Below are positions 21,746 through 31,824 of a stretch of 64,000 nt of DNA, piece after piece. The notes beneath the pieces are model-generated. The model had not been told where the DNA came from and made no database searches. It was given only the letters and a program-made list of their open reading frames with translations. Position 1 is the stretch's first letter. Each line of letters starts with the position of its first letter. The translations under genes were made by a program, and so were the position numbers. Source of the stretch: Acanthosepion esculentum (Eukaryota; Mollusca; Cephalopoda; Sepiida; Sepiidae); contig OZ038498.1 in the NCBI GenBank assembly GCA_964036315.1, positions 10,354,468-10,418,467 of the forward strand, read 5' to 3'.

Positions 21746-22350
21746 AAATTAGTGTTTTGGGTGATAGTCCTACAAGGTATTACATATGTTTGATTCTCGC
21801 TGAGAGTTTTAGAAGTATAGCCTGGTACAAAAAGTTGACTGCGACCTCAAAATATCCTTCTATAGCTAATCTCTCAATCGAAATTTGGAAAATATAATTG
21901 CATTTATGGGGAAAGAAAACTATGAAAGCAAATGTTACTTTAATGTTATTTATACTACAGATTAATTTCGGATTTTACAAGTAGAAAGCTTTTATAGGTT
22001 TAATGTGTGAGGAAAAGTTTGTGAAAACAAACAATAGCAACAGCGATTAATAAAAAATATCATAATTACAAGTTTACTGCTACTCTTTCGTGTTTCTAAA
22101 AACTTCTTGTGTACGTGTAAAATTCGACATTCACCTGTAATGTAAATTATAATACAATAGAACAGTTGTCAGCATAGATGAATTTGTATTTGAAAGTCTC
22201 TAGAAACAGGATGAGGTCTGCTTAGAAACAAATGATACAAAAAATCATATAGATACGAACAGTACCTTTGTAATAAGCGATTTTGAGAGACGGTGCCGAT
22301 GATAGACTATGTAATGTCTATAATAAATGACATAGAACGTGACTTGAACA
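21746..22350. other. No recognisable feature
   Basis: AT-rich, no supported gene or repeat. Confidence 0.5.
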
Positions 22351-22550
22351 TACACCCTTGTACAAGTGAAACAAAACGAATAATTCCGTTATTATTTTTC
22401 TTTTCGTATTTTTCCAATGAAACATGTCCCATTGCATATGTTAGTACTTAGTATGTCCATTCCACGAAGTCGTTCCTTGCAGATTGACCACAGATTCTAG
22501 ATTAGATTTAAATCAGGAGAGATTTCGGGACAGTCTATAGTACTTTATGT
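22351..22550 (-). pseudogene. Tc1-like transposon, truncated copy
   Basis: Starts TACACCCTTGTACAAGTGAA and carries the same ~170-bp block as 22,920-23,115, which on the minus strand reads 'EISPDLNLI*NLW', the third acidic motif of a Tc1 (DD34E) transposase, with a stop in it. The right part is missing; the hammerhead SINE begins about 40 bp further on. Confidence 0.7.
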
Positions 22551-22589
22551 AAACAGATTTTCGATTGAGCTCTGCTGGAGTGAAGCTTG

Positions 22590-22850
22590 TGTTTGTAAAC
22601 AGCGACTATTAAAGCTAATATAGCAAGACTCTTCTGCAGAATTGAGTCACTGTCAGTCACTGTGTGTTTATCTAAAATCTAAAAATAAATACGCTAAAAT
22701 TCACCTTCATCTCTGCCGTGCGCCGACGGCTTAGTGGTAGAATTTCCAACTGACGCCAATTCAGCTGGGTTTCGATCCTAGCTAGAGGACAACCGGACAT
22801 CTAGCCACACTGATGAGCTGTGATACAGCGAAACAGTCTGTCTTTGGATG

Positions 22851-22855
<5 letters not shown>
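22590..22855 (+). mobile_element. Hammerhead SINE, copy with complete ribozyme core
   Basis: Degenerate leader ('TTCTGCAGAATTGAGTCACT', 'GTGTGTTTATC'), then a tRNA-like segment (about 22,714-22,785) with A-box-like 'CGGCTTAGTGGTAGAAT' and B-box 'GGGTTTCGATCC', then a hammerhead ribozyme, then (TA)n(TAGA)n. The element lies between two Tc1 relics. Pol III transcription from the tRNA-like part would give an RNA ending in the ribozyme. Architecture recalls the Sm-alpha SINEs of schistosomes, which also join a pol III promoter and a hammerhead. Confidence 0.85.
22795..22852 (+). ncRNA. Hammerhead ribozyme (type I topology, minimal stem III)
   Basis: All core elements are present in order: CTGATGA (22,810-22,816), stem II GCTG/CAGC with a 5-nt loop (22,817-22,829), GAAA (22,830-22,833), then ACA/TGT stem III closed by a GTC triloop, with C at 22,842 as the predicted cleavage nucleotide. 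Stem I is open-ended: bases 22,795-22,809 face 22,843-22,852 (outer CATC/GATG pairing, inner ACA/TTT with one mismatch and an asymmetric internal loop). The mismatch in inner stem I may weaken activity. The tiny stem III is typical of metazoan retroelement hammerheads. Confidence 0.85.

Positions 22856-22856
<1 letters not shown>

Positions 22857-22917
<61 letters not shown>
22857..22917. repeat. (TA)n-(TAGA)n microsatellite
   Basis: TA then TAGA units directly after the ribozyme, ending at the TA target site of the Tc1 element. Confidence 0.95.
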
Positions 22918-22919
<2 letters not shown>

Positions 22920-23480
22920 CACCTTGAGTACATTAATTGAAACAAAACGAATAATTCCGTTATTATTTTTTTTTCGTATTTTTCCAATGAAATATAACCC
23001 AGTTCACATGTTAATACTTTGTATGCCCATTCCACGAAGTCTTTTCTTGCAGACTGACCACCGATTCTCGATTGGATTTAAATCAGGAGAGGTTCCGGTC
23101 CCGTCTATAGTACTTTGATTTGCTCACTGGTAAGGCTTGACATTGTGGTCGTGCAGCGTTACAATTTTGTAAGCTATCTAAGAGTAACGTCCATCACAGA
23201 CAATAGCCGTAGGACAACTAATCGACAGTCGAGACAATAGTGTCTGGCCGTGATGAAAATCTGATGCGATCACGGATGACGTAATATTTTTCAAAGCCAA
23301 ACAAATTTCATCATACACTCCTAAAATAGATTCACATTACAGCACGCCACTGCAAATAACCTCATCTGAGGAAAAAAATAGAAAGAGTCTACATTCTATC
23401 ATTCCAGTGGGTGTAAAACTGACCGTATGGTGAAGGAAAGGAAACTAAAGTGGTTGTTTCAATTAATTTACATAAAGGTG
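22920..23480 (-). mobile_element. Tc1-like element, degenerate
   Basis: Terminal inverted repeats beginning CACCTT (left 'TACACCTTGAGTACATTAAT', right complement 'TACACCTTTATGTAAATTAA') with TA at 22,918-22,919 and 23,481-23,482. The minus strand keeps scattered transposase peptides (SPDLN...NLW near 23,040-23,085). 561 bp, so about half the usual length of a Tc1 element; non-autonomous. Confidence 0.82.
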
Positions 23481-23482
23481 TA

Positions 23483-23908
23483 CAAGATTCTCCACGTGGT
23501 CGTTCTTAAGTGGATGTCTTTAGGCACTCCATATTTTCTTTACAAAAAGTCTAAAATAAATTCAACGAAAATATAATGCATTTAAAATCTGGTATTTACC
23601 AAGAATCGAAATGATACTGTTCTTGCTAAAAGCAAAGTCATAACTACGTAGATTAACTGAACGATCGATTGATTATTCTCAGAGATATTTAGAAAGACTT
23701 GACAAGTAATTAGAGTGTAACTATGTTCTAGGAAAATGTGTATTAAAGAGAGAAAAAAGTCATTAATGTGTTTCAAAAAGCTGTTGATGACCAATTTTTA
23801 GGTTGATCCTTACTCGCGTCAAAGGATTGCTTTACTTTCATGTGAAGAGCATCGAACTGAAGAGGGATTTATATACAACATTTCTTTTATCAAGAAGATA
23901 GAGAGAGG
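23483..23908. other. No recognisable feature; PPT-like end
   Basis: No gene. The last 28 bases ('TTTCTTTTATCAAGAAGATA' + GAGAGAGG) resemble the sequence preceding the 3' LTR at 31,801-31,824, suggesting that a second gypsy copy once ended here. Confidence 0.5.
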
Positions 23909-24087
23909 TGTGATGTAGTGACATCATTGATCACCAGAACCGGGGGTTACTTTCAAATAAAGAGAACACAGACGCGAGTAATAGGAATGAGCCGATTTCG
24001 GACAGTTCATGGGGCATGCTAGAGGATTTTAATTGATCTCCGTATTTTCTACCGCATGCGATTTTTTACTAATTGTAAGAGGCTACA
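23909..24087 (+). repeat. gypsy left LTR
   Basis: Starts TGTGATGTAGTGACATCATT and ends GGCTACA; pairs with 31,825-32,014 (start TGCGATGTAGTGACATCATT, end CACTACA). About 180-190 bp. Divergence between the two is high by eye, so the insertion is old. Confidence 0.85.
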
Positions 24088-24099
24088 TTTTAGCGATGA

Positions 24100-24540
24100 G
24101 GATGACAGCCTTTCAAACAAGAGTATCAGTATTATTGGAAACAAAAAAAAAAAAACACGAAAAGAAATTTTTGCACATTCGCAGTGTACAACGACGAACA
24201 CACCCTGGGCACGAGGTGGCACAAATGGGTGGAGAATTTTGAGAACCTGCTTTGTGCGTTAGACATGTAAAAGGATAAAAACTAAAAAGTCAATGCTCCT
24301 TCATTATGCTGGGGACAAAGTTTATGATATTTACATATGAGGAAAAGGGAATTGGTGCGAAACAGCTCATAAGCGGACGGAATATGACAGAACAAAGCAC
24401 TCCCGCCAAAAAAAAAAGAATTTCATATGGAATATTCAAATATCTACAGACCCTGCAAAGTCCAGAAGAGTGTATTGTATATGTCATTCTCTCCCATATA
24501 TTTGTGTATATGTCTGTTCTTAGGTGAGTTTTTTTCTGTT
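24100..24540 (+). pseudogene. gypsy gag, N-terminal part
   Basis: Peptides such as 'TLGTRWHKWVENFENLLCAL' (24,200-24,262) followed by a capsid-like stretch around 24,280-24,400 are typical of the gag start in invertebrate Ty3/gypsy elements. Frames change several times. The gag gene is interrupted at about 24,540 and resumes near 25,334. Confidence 0.65.
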
Positions 24541-24552
24541 TTGAACCATTCT

Positions 24553-25020
24553 CCTGTGCGTCCTGGGTATGACAATAAACTACATCCGCGTCCTGGGTAA
24601 GACGATAAACTACATCCGCGTCCTGGGTAAGACGATAAACTACATCCACGTCCTGGGTAAGACGATAAACTACATCCGCGTCCTGGGTAAGACGATAAAC
24701 TACATCCGCGTCCTGGGTAAGACGATAAACTACATCCAACAGCAAGGCCTCTGATAATACATTTTTGAAAAAATAATGTTGCCAGGTGTACGTTTTTGAA
24801 AAAATAATATTACCAGCTATACGTTTTTGAAAGAATAGTGTTGGGGGGACGGCTATACGTTTTTGAAAAAAATAATATTACCAGCTATACATTTTTGAGT
24901 TAAAAAATATTAACAGAAATAGATTTTTGACAAAACAAAAATATTACCAGGAAAAAAAAGTTTGTCGGCATTAAGTGACTCATTGAGGTTGGTGTGCCGT
25001 AAAACAAAGCAAACCAAACC
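24553..25020 (+). repeat. Composite VNTR repeat, copy D (inside gypsy gag)
   Basis: Seven clean 30-bp units of CGTCCTGGGTAAGACGATAA + ACTACATCCG (24,559-24,738) lead to 'CAGCAAGGCCTCTGAT', about five TTACCAGCTATACGTTTTTG-type units, and the terminal 'GTCGGCATTAAGTGACTCAT' block. The middle block found in other copies is missing, showing an internal deletion. Bases 25,021-25,330 after it have no recognised content but also interrupt gag. Confidence 0.92.
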
Positions 25021-25333
25021 AAACATTTTCCTGATTTCCAATTCAAATTTATATATAAATTATCCAATCCGTGAGTACTTTTCATTTTCGTAAGTTATTC
25101 CAAAATCGCTTTTGTTTTTGTGCTATGTCAGTTTCATCAAATATCGCGTGTCGTGTCGGGTTTTAAAGTATTGCGTCTTCACGTGGCAGTTCGTGTAGTC
25201 GTGTACTTTTTTATATGGAATATATTTATTATGTTTATTGATGTTGAGTTGATTGCTTTTTATGCTTAATATTTTTTGAATTTGTAGTCGTTTTAGTGGA
25301 TGCCTTATCTATGCATACTACACGAGAATTTGA

Positions 25334-25680
25334 ATGCGAGCCGTGAATTGCGAGTTTCATAATACCGAAAGAGAAATTCTCGCACAAGTCATTCAGGGCT
25401 GCACTCTAAAACAGTTTCTAAACAAAGCAAGAGCCATAGAAATCACTGCTGACAAAGTCGCAGAAAAAGAAAACGACAACTGGGCAAGCTCCATGGCTAC
25501 CAAAGAGAGCATGAATCAACGAAGAGAAGGAAACAAGCCTGACCCACCCAACAACGCTACTCTCTTCAGCGTGACTCCTACAAGTTTCGCAATAATACAG
25601 TCTGCCAATATTGTGGTCGTCCACACGCATACTTTTTGTCCTACTAAAAGAAAAAAAATGTAACACCTACCACAAGCTGA
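25334..25680 (+). pseudogene. gypsy gag, capsid end and zinc knuckle
   Basis: Frame of 109 codons with 'VIQGCTLKQFLNKARAIEI', a capsid C-terminal signature of this gypsy group. The nucleocapsid part lies in another frame near 25,590-25,640 ('VCQYCGRPHAYF'), a CCHC-like knuckle lacking its last cysteine. Confidence 0.75.
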
Positions 25681-25844
25681 ATCATTTTCTAAGAGTTTTT
25701 CTGTTATTCAGGCAAAATAAGAATATAAGAAAAATTTCTTCAAAAGTTTCTCTGAGAAGTAGGAGTGTCTTTTTCTTCTAGTGATGAGTCTGATGTTTTG
25801 GTCCGAGACATACCGTTGGCCACAACAAAAGCCCGATAGCGACT

Positions 25845-25937
25845 GTCTCCATAAATAGCATGTTGACTAAATTTCCAGTTGACACTGGTGCCAGCGTAAA
25901 CATTCTAGCCGGAGGAGTCTATGACAACATGCGTCTT
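25845..25937 (+). pseudogene. gypsy aspartic protease fragment
   Basis: 'FPVDTGASVNIL' (25,872-25,910) is the DTGA active-site motif of retroviral-type aspartic proteases. The frame is cut at about 25,938 by an inserted LINE 3' end. Confidence 0.8.
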
Positions 25938-26700
25938 CTTTTATATGCCGTGTCCCTTCAGGACGTAGGCGATCATGCCTCTCCTCTTCCCCCACCTCTT
26001 GTAGCTCTCAATGTCCCTTTGCTACTTCCCCCAGACCATGTTCTGTCATCCACTTGCTTAAGTCCGCTAGGTATGTCATGCATTGCTTTCCCTTGTCTCA
26101 TTTTCCCTCTATTGTCCCTGTGAGTATCAGATTCTCCAAGTCCAACTTTTTCATGACGTGTTTTTTACATCCTCTCCAAAACATCATCGTTGCTCGTATG
26201 CTCCATCCATGATATCCTCAGTATCCTTCTGTGGAACCATACCTCCGTTGCCTCGAGTCTCTTCTTCATCTTTCAGGAGACTGTCCAACATTCGCTGCCG
26301 TAAAAAAGATGTCACGTATCAGTTCAGTACTTTTTTCTTTGATACCAAAGAAATCCCCCTGTCTCGTAATACTCTGCCTAGCTTTTGAAATGCGTCTTTG
26401 GTCATCCCAATACGTCTTCGGATCTCACCATCCTCTGACAGAACACTTTCCAGATATTTAAATTCTCGCATCTGCTTGATTTTAGTCTCCCCGAAAGAGT
26501 AAATCGCATTTCGGGCTCATCCTTTTACTGATGACTATGCATTCTGTCTTCTTGTAGTTTTTGGTTAGTCCTTTCTTCTCGCTCTCCCTCGCTACCTTCT
26601 GTAGGAGGTTTTGTAATTTATTTTCCGTGTCTGCTATTAGTACTGTGCAGTCACAATTTACGAATATGAAACCACACGGACACTCGACGTTCGTGTTTTT
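25938..26700 (-). mobile_element. LINE 3' portion inserted in gypsy protease/RT
   Basis: Minus-strand LINE fragment homologous to 56,500-57,217 in the same order: tail 'GACGTAGGCGATCATGCC', the block around CGTTGCCTCGAGTCTCTTCT and the block CGCATTTCGGGCTCAT. Frameshifted throughout; encodes the part after the RT catalytic core. 5'-truncated. The sequence resumes as gypsy-like DNA after 26,700. Confidence 0.82.
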
Positions 26701-26914
26701 TTTTTTAAGGCGGCGATCCGATTTAAAGGCTCTAGAATAAAATCTACTTCATACATTGTGGATGCTACTATCTCCGGCCCCCGTACCAGATTTAGAAAAC
26801 TTAAGTGCACTAGCACTAGATATCATCCATTTTGTTTTCTCATCCTTCTTTCACGGTAATACACCAGACCAGTTCTCTTCGCTATTGACGGGAAAAATGG
26901 GGTGGGGGAGGGAT

Positions 26915-27240
26915 TTTGGGAGTCATGGTCAGACTCCCTATAGACCCCTCCGTTTCACCAATAACGTAGCGCTACCGACGCATACATTTTCACGTGCGGA
27001 AAGATGTGGAGGTAGAGATAGGGCGACTGGAACAATTGAACAATTCCCAGAAAAGGTCACGGGGCCCACACTCTGCTTGTAGTAGTTCCCAAGAAGACTG
27101 GTGTGGAGTGAGAGTCTGCGGAGATATGAGAAGAAAAAAAAAGAAAAAAGGAAGACATTCACAGAGAGAAACACCCTATGTCAACTGTTGATGAATTTAT
27201 TGCTGATCTCAGCTTGTCCAAGGTTTTCAGCAAATTAGAC
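26915..27240 (+). pseudogene. gypsy reverse transcriptase, N-terminal part
   Basis: Successive frames give 'RYRRIHFHVRKDVEVEIGRL' (26,975-27,035), 'WCGVRVCGDMR' (27,100-27,132) and 'EFIADLSLSKVFSKLDLTC' (27,190-27,245), the classical opening of Ty3/gypsy RT up to the first palm aspartate motif. Several frameshifts. The rest of RT, including the YxDD motif, is not found; LINE and foldback insertions follow. Confidence 0.88.
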
Positions 27241-27479
27241 CTCACGTGCTAGAGGAAACATGTTAGTAGGTAACAACGTTCATCACACGTACAGAAGCTA
27301 TTATTTGGTATCAACACAGTATCCGAAACCTTTCAGAAATCGAGACATACAAAGTAGCATTCTGGAAGTAAGGAAACTCTCTAATGATTCACGAAAAAAA
27401 AAAGACGAAGAAGAGCCTAACGCAACATGGAAACGCCGCCAAAAACCTGGAGCAAAATTGAATAAAAATAAGAGCCAAT

Positions 27480-28060
27480 TTTCTGCTCACCTTCTTTGGT
27501 CATACATATATGGTCTGGTGTCCCCGCAATTCATCTCGAGGTCCACGACAAAATCCAGACACGTATATGCAATGTGATAGGTCCTTATCTGACATCTCCT
27601 CTGTTGTCACTTTCTGACAGACGTGCTGTGGCTTCCCTCTGTCTTTTCTACAAATATTTTCATGGCAACTACTCTGACGAGCTGCTTTCACTGGTACCCC
27701 AACTGCATGAATTTAAGCGTGCTACTAGGTTGGCATTTCGGTCCCACCCTTTCACTGTCGAAACGGCTAAATGTAGCAATCATTTCTACTCCGACAGCTT
27801 CTTATCTCTTACTTCGTGACAGTGGAACTTTCTTCCACTTACTTGCTTCCCTGATAGCTATAATCTCCAAATATTCAAATGTAATGTCAATCGACATCTT
27901 CTGATGCCTTGATCCTGATCCCCGACATTTTTTTCTCCTTTCCTCAAACACCCCTCTTTACTCTTGCTCTCACTCTCTATAATCCCTTGCGTGCTAGTGG
28001 TACTCCCGCCTTGTTTGGGGTGAAATACTTAAAAAATGTTTCGTCTTTGAATTTAATCCG
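27480..28060 (+). mobile_element. LINE 3' end (family of 33,760-34,455)
   Basis: Plus-strand frames match the C-terminal LINE peptide 'DRRAVASLCLFYKYFHGN' and 'RATRLAFRSHPFTVETAKC'. The 3' UTR ends with the family's conserved 'GCCTTGTTTGGGGTGAAATA' and a short A run (28,009-28,037). 5'-truncated. Inserted into the gypsy RT. Confidence 0.88.
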
Positions 28061-28091
28061 ATTATTAAACTAGCCATTCTTCTATATTATT

Positions 28092-28280
28092 CTATCTCTG
28101 TCCCATAATGATTGTTTTATTTAGTCTATGAAATTTGTACGTAAATGGAACAATCATTATGGGATAGAGATGGGAACTCCCTTCCTCCTACTTGCTTCCC
28201 TGAGAGCTATAATCTTCAAATATTCAAATGTAATGTCAATCGACATCTTATGATGCCTTGATCCTGATTCCTGTATAAGA
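28092..28280 (+). mobile_element. Small foldback element plus duplicated LINE end
   Basis: 'CTGTCCCATAATGATTGTT' (28,098) and its complement before 28,170 enclose about 33 nt, giving a roughly 75-bp foldback. It is followed by a second copy of the LINE segment 'CTTGCTTCCCTGAGAGCTAT' (28,185-28,275) already present at 27,840-27,930. Bases 28,281-28,648 are AT-rich without features. Confidence 0.65.
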
Positions 28281-28648
28281 TAAGTATTTTGAGAAAAAGC
28301 ACATTTTACTACAACAAAAATCTTAAGCTTTTACGATATGAAAGATGTTTTAATTTCGCTTTTAATAATCATTATCTTAAAGAGATGAACTAGATTTTAT
28401 CTTACTGTTAAATACGAATTTAGATAATTAGCTGCTAATTTTTACACAACTACACTCATGTATTTAAAAAAAATGCTAATTTCAATAAACAAATATTAAA
28501 ATAAGAAAACTTTTAACATTAAATTCAGATTTAGTACTTAAATCACTCGAAATTCAGTGGTAATTATTAGTCCTATTCTACATTATAATACTGTTAATTA
28601 AAATACTTAAAGTATTGCTTGTAACTATTGTTACTTGTACGTTTTCGG

Positions 28649-28945
28649 TGAAATATCCGTCGACCAAATGTCCGTCGGCCAAATGTCCGTCGGCCAAATT
28701 TCCGTTCGACCAAATGTCCGTCGGCCAAATGTCCGTCGGCCAAATTTCCGTTCGACCAAATGTCCGTCGGCCAAATGTCCGTTCGACCAAATGTCTGTCG
28801 TCTGCCAAATATCCGTTCGGCCAAATGTCCGTTCGACCAAATGTCTGTCGTCTGCCAAATGTCCGTTCGGCCAAATGTCTGTTGGCCAAATGTTCGTCGG
28901 CCAAATGTCCGTCGGTCAAATGTCTATCGAACAAATGTCCGGCCA
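28649..28945. repeat. 15/16-bp minisatellite
   Basis: About eighteen units of two related types, CCGTCGGCCAAATGT (15 bp) and CCGTTCGACCAAATGT (16 bp), intermingled, plus longer TCTGTCGTCTGCCAAAT variants. GC-rich against the background. The repetitive frames on both strands are artefacts. It lies just before the gypsy RNase H remnant. Confidence 0.93.
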
Positions 28946-28959
28946 CGAACTGAAGCCAT

Positions 28960-29200
28960 TATTATGGCATACCTCTTACCCGATAAGCAGGCGGACATCA
29001 TCGCAGGTGCTAGTTCCGTGGAAATGGGTGCGATGCGAACTCAAGAAGGATAAGTAATCTGCTCCGCAAGCAGAGCACCCACGAAGGTAGAGAAACACAA
29101 TTCCCAAACAGAAAAGGGAAACACTAGCGCTAATATATGCTGTTGATCATTTCCATTTCTACTTGTTCGGGTCAAAATGCAGAATAATAACTGACCCGTA
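28960..29200 (+). pseudogene. gypsy RNase H fragment
   Basis: Pieces 'ADIIAGASSVEMGAM' (28,993-29,037), 'SRAPTKVEKHNSQTEK' (29,070-29,115) and a following FHFYLFGSKCRIIT-like stretch in shifted frames (to about 29,195) match the end of the RT/RNase H region of Ty3/gypsy. The first catalytic aspartate region reads A-G-A-S, so it is damaged. Confidence 0.78.
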
Positions 29201-29202
29201 TC

Positions 29203-29955
29203 TGTCTATATTTCTGAGATGAGGTATTATGTACACTATTTACATTATTCGGAATATTGTCCTCATCTTTGTCGCCATATTTATTACAACGTTTCGGCCT
29301 TTCAGTATCTGCCTATATTTCTGAGATAAGGTATTATGTACACTATTTACATAATTTGGAATATTGTCCTCATCTTTGTCGCCATGTTTATTACAACGTT
29401 TCGGCCTTTAAGTATCTGTCTATATTTCTGAGATGATGTATTATGTACACTATTTACATTATTCGGACTATTGTCCTCATCTTTGTCGCCATATTTATTA
29501 CAACGTTTCGGCCTTTCAGTATCTGCCTATATTTCTGAGATAAGGTATTATGTACACTATTTACATTATTCGGACTATTGTCCTCATCTTTGTCGCCATA
29601 TTTATTACAACGTTTCAACCTTTTAGTATCTATCTATTTTTTGATACGAGGTATTCTGTACACTATTTCCATTATTCGGACTATTGTCCTCATCTTTGTC
29701 GCTATATTTATTACAACGTTTCGGCCCTTCAGTATCTGTCTATATTTCTGAGATGAGGTATTATGTACATTATTTACATTATTCGGACTATTGTTCTCAT
29801 CTTTGTCGCCATATTTATTACAACGTTTCGGCCTTTCAGTATCTGTCTATATTTCTGAGATGAGGTATTATGTACATTATTTACATTATTCGGACTATTA
29901 TCATCATCTTTGTCGCCATATTTATTACAACGTTTCGGCCGTTGTTCGCTCCGGC
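29203..29955 (-). repeat. 107-bp tandem units (SINE family A tail)
   Basis: About seven units of the same ~107-bp monomer as the satellite at 48,213-52,560 ('CTGAGATGAGGTATTATG', 'CAACGTTTCGGCC'). They are continuous with the SINE tail that follows, so the array is attached to a SINE. Confidence 0.93.
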
Positions 29956-30355
29956 CTTCTTCAGGTGGTTGGAATGTCGAAATGAACCCTTCAGTTCGCT
30001 CACTGGTGTAGACTGTACTAGTTCCACGTGCCATGTTTAATGGATTTCAATTATCAGTTATCTCTTATTAATTCCCCTCTACAATTTCTCCACTGCCCTA
30101 ACCGAGTATTGAAATCACACTTTTTGTCACTGGATCTAACTAACGCCTTTATCCACTGTGCCATGTATCTTTGAGGACATCTGTAATAATGAGTACCAGA
30201 GAAAAGCAATAATAACAACAAAAATTGAAATATGAGTCCTGGTAAAAACATGCAATGATAACAGTAAAAATTGCAATATGAGCACTGGTAAAAAATGGTT
30301 GCTGAAGACATTAGGTTTATAATACCCAGAAATTCATACTCAGATGTCCTCAAGG
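29956..30355 (-). mobile_element. SINE family A inside gypsy
   Basis: Minus-strand SINE: tail 'GGCCTTCTTCAGGTGGTTGG' (29,962), body 'ACTGTACTAGTTCCACGTGC', head with the complement of the B box ('CCGAGTATTGAAATCACAC') and of the A box ('CTTTATCCACTGTGCCATG', 30,148). Leader to about 30,350. Gypsy integrase sequence starts at once afterwards, so SINE plus tail array landed between RNase H and integrase. Confidence 0.88.
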
Positions 30356-30365
30356 GATCGTAAAA

Positions 30366-31455
30366 AACGAAGCAGCTAATTAGAGAGAAGGCATGGCTTC
30401 CGGGCTTTGATAGGACGATGGAAGAAATCGGTCGAGCTTGTAGCCCATGTCAGAGGTCAACTCCCATTTCAGTTCTGTATGAACCGTTATACTCGACACT
30501 GTCCCCTCTTCACTGTGGACAGAAATCGTCCTAAACTTCTCAGAAAATGTCATGTCAGGCGATTATGTTCTAGCGGCTACTGATGAATAAATTCGTTTTC
30601 CTAATGTCGAGATAATCCCGTCAATATCAACAAAGATGGCCATCTCTTGTCTAAATTTCACACTAGTAATAGTAGTCAAGACAAATAATGAGCACCCTTT
30701 TCAAAGTCAGGAATTCAGGGTCATTGCCACCCAGTCGGGTTTTCGTGGCCCGAAGCAAATGGTGCGGCTGAGCGCTTCATGGGGACAACAAAGAAATATA
30801 TCCGTGCAACTGCAGTGGTGGGTGGGAACTGGAAAACGCATTTACCCCATTTTCTCCAACAGTACAGAGCCACACCCCACAGTACAACTAAGATTTTTCC
30901 TTTTGATTTGAAGTCCTCACGGATTAAGGAAGATGAATATCGGTATTGCAAGCATTTTTCATGCCAAACTTTCTGTACATTTCTGAATTACTGCAAACGA
31001 TGCCTTCAGCAAGGACAACATGAAGACAAATGCAGATCAGAGGCACCATAACCAAACATTGACTTTTCTTCCAGACAGTACGACAGTGTACTTATTAAAC
31101 AACCGGGGCACAGTAGGCTTTCCCTGCCCTTCGATCCAATGCCATACAGAGTCACCCAAAGAAAGGGCGGTATGGTGACTTCAGAGCGCGACGACCACCA
31201 AATCACTCGAAATTCTTCATTCTTTAAACATGTGCAGCGGGAAGCCATCCCACTGGAAGATACAGTTGTGTCAGTTGATGACAGACGAACACTACTGGGA
31301 AATCTTCACAGAAGGGATTCAGCCGAGCCAACCACACCCATTCAAAAAGACTCAACAGAGCAACAAAACCAGCCACAGGCAACACCATTCGCCCCAAAAG
31401 CAGTCAGGCGAAATCCACAGCGATATGCAAAATTCAATAATTATGTGTTAAAGTA
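30366..31455 (+). pseudogene. gypsy integrase and C-terminal region
   Basis: 'TKQLIREKAWLPGFDRTMEE' (30,366-30,425) with following 'CSPCQRSTP' is the end of the zinc-binding domain; 'FQSQEFRVIATQSGF' (30,696-30,745) and 'RATAVVGGNWKTHLPHFLQQ' (30,800-30,862) are from the catalytic core. The last frame (31,139-31,456, 105 codons) has 'RKGGMVTSERDDHQITRNSS', a GPY/C-terminal signature of this gypsy group. At least four frameshifts. Bases 31,457-31,800 hold four 18-bp GAAACATTATTGAATTAA units (31,632-31,690) before the purine tract. Confidence 0.88.
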
Positions 31456-31824
31456 AACAAGTTACCCATTTATTTCCGGACATTACAATGCTTAATAAAA
31501 TAAAATAAAAATCATTTCATATCTTTCCTTTCATCTTATTACTATAATTTCAACGGCAGACGACGTATAAAAAAAAAACAATAATAAAACAATGAGAGAT
31601 AGAGAGCGAAAAACTGGCAGGTTGGACGAAGAAACATTATTGAATTAAGAAACATTATTGAATTAAGAAACATTATTGAATTAAGAAACATTATACACTC
31701 TCATGTAGGCATATATATATTTTTAATTGTGTACTTTTTCTTATTTCTCTTAAAGTAATGAATACATTTTAAAAATCATAAGGTAAAGTACTTATTTGAT
31801 TTCTTTTATCAAAAAGGGGAGAGG

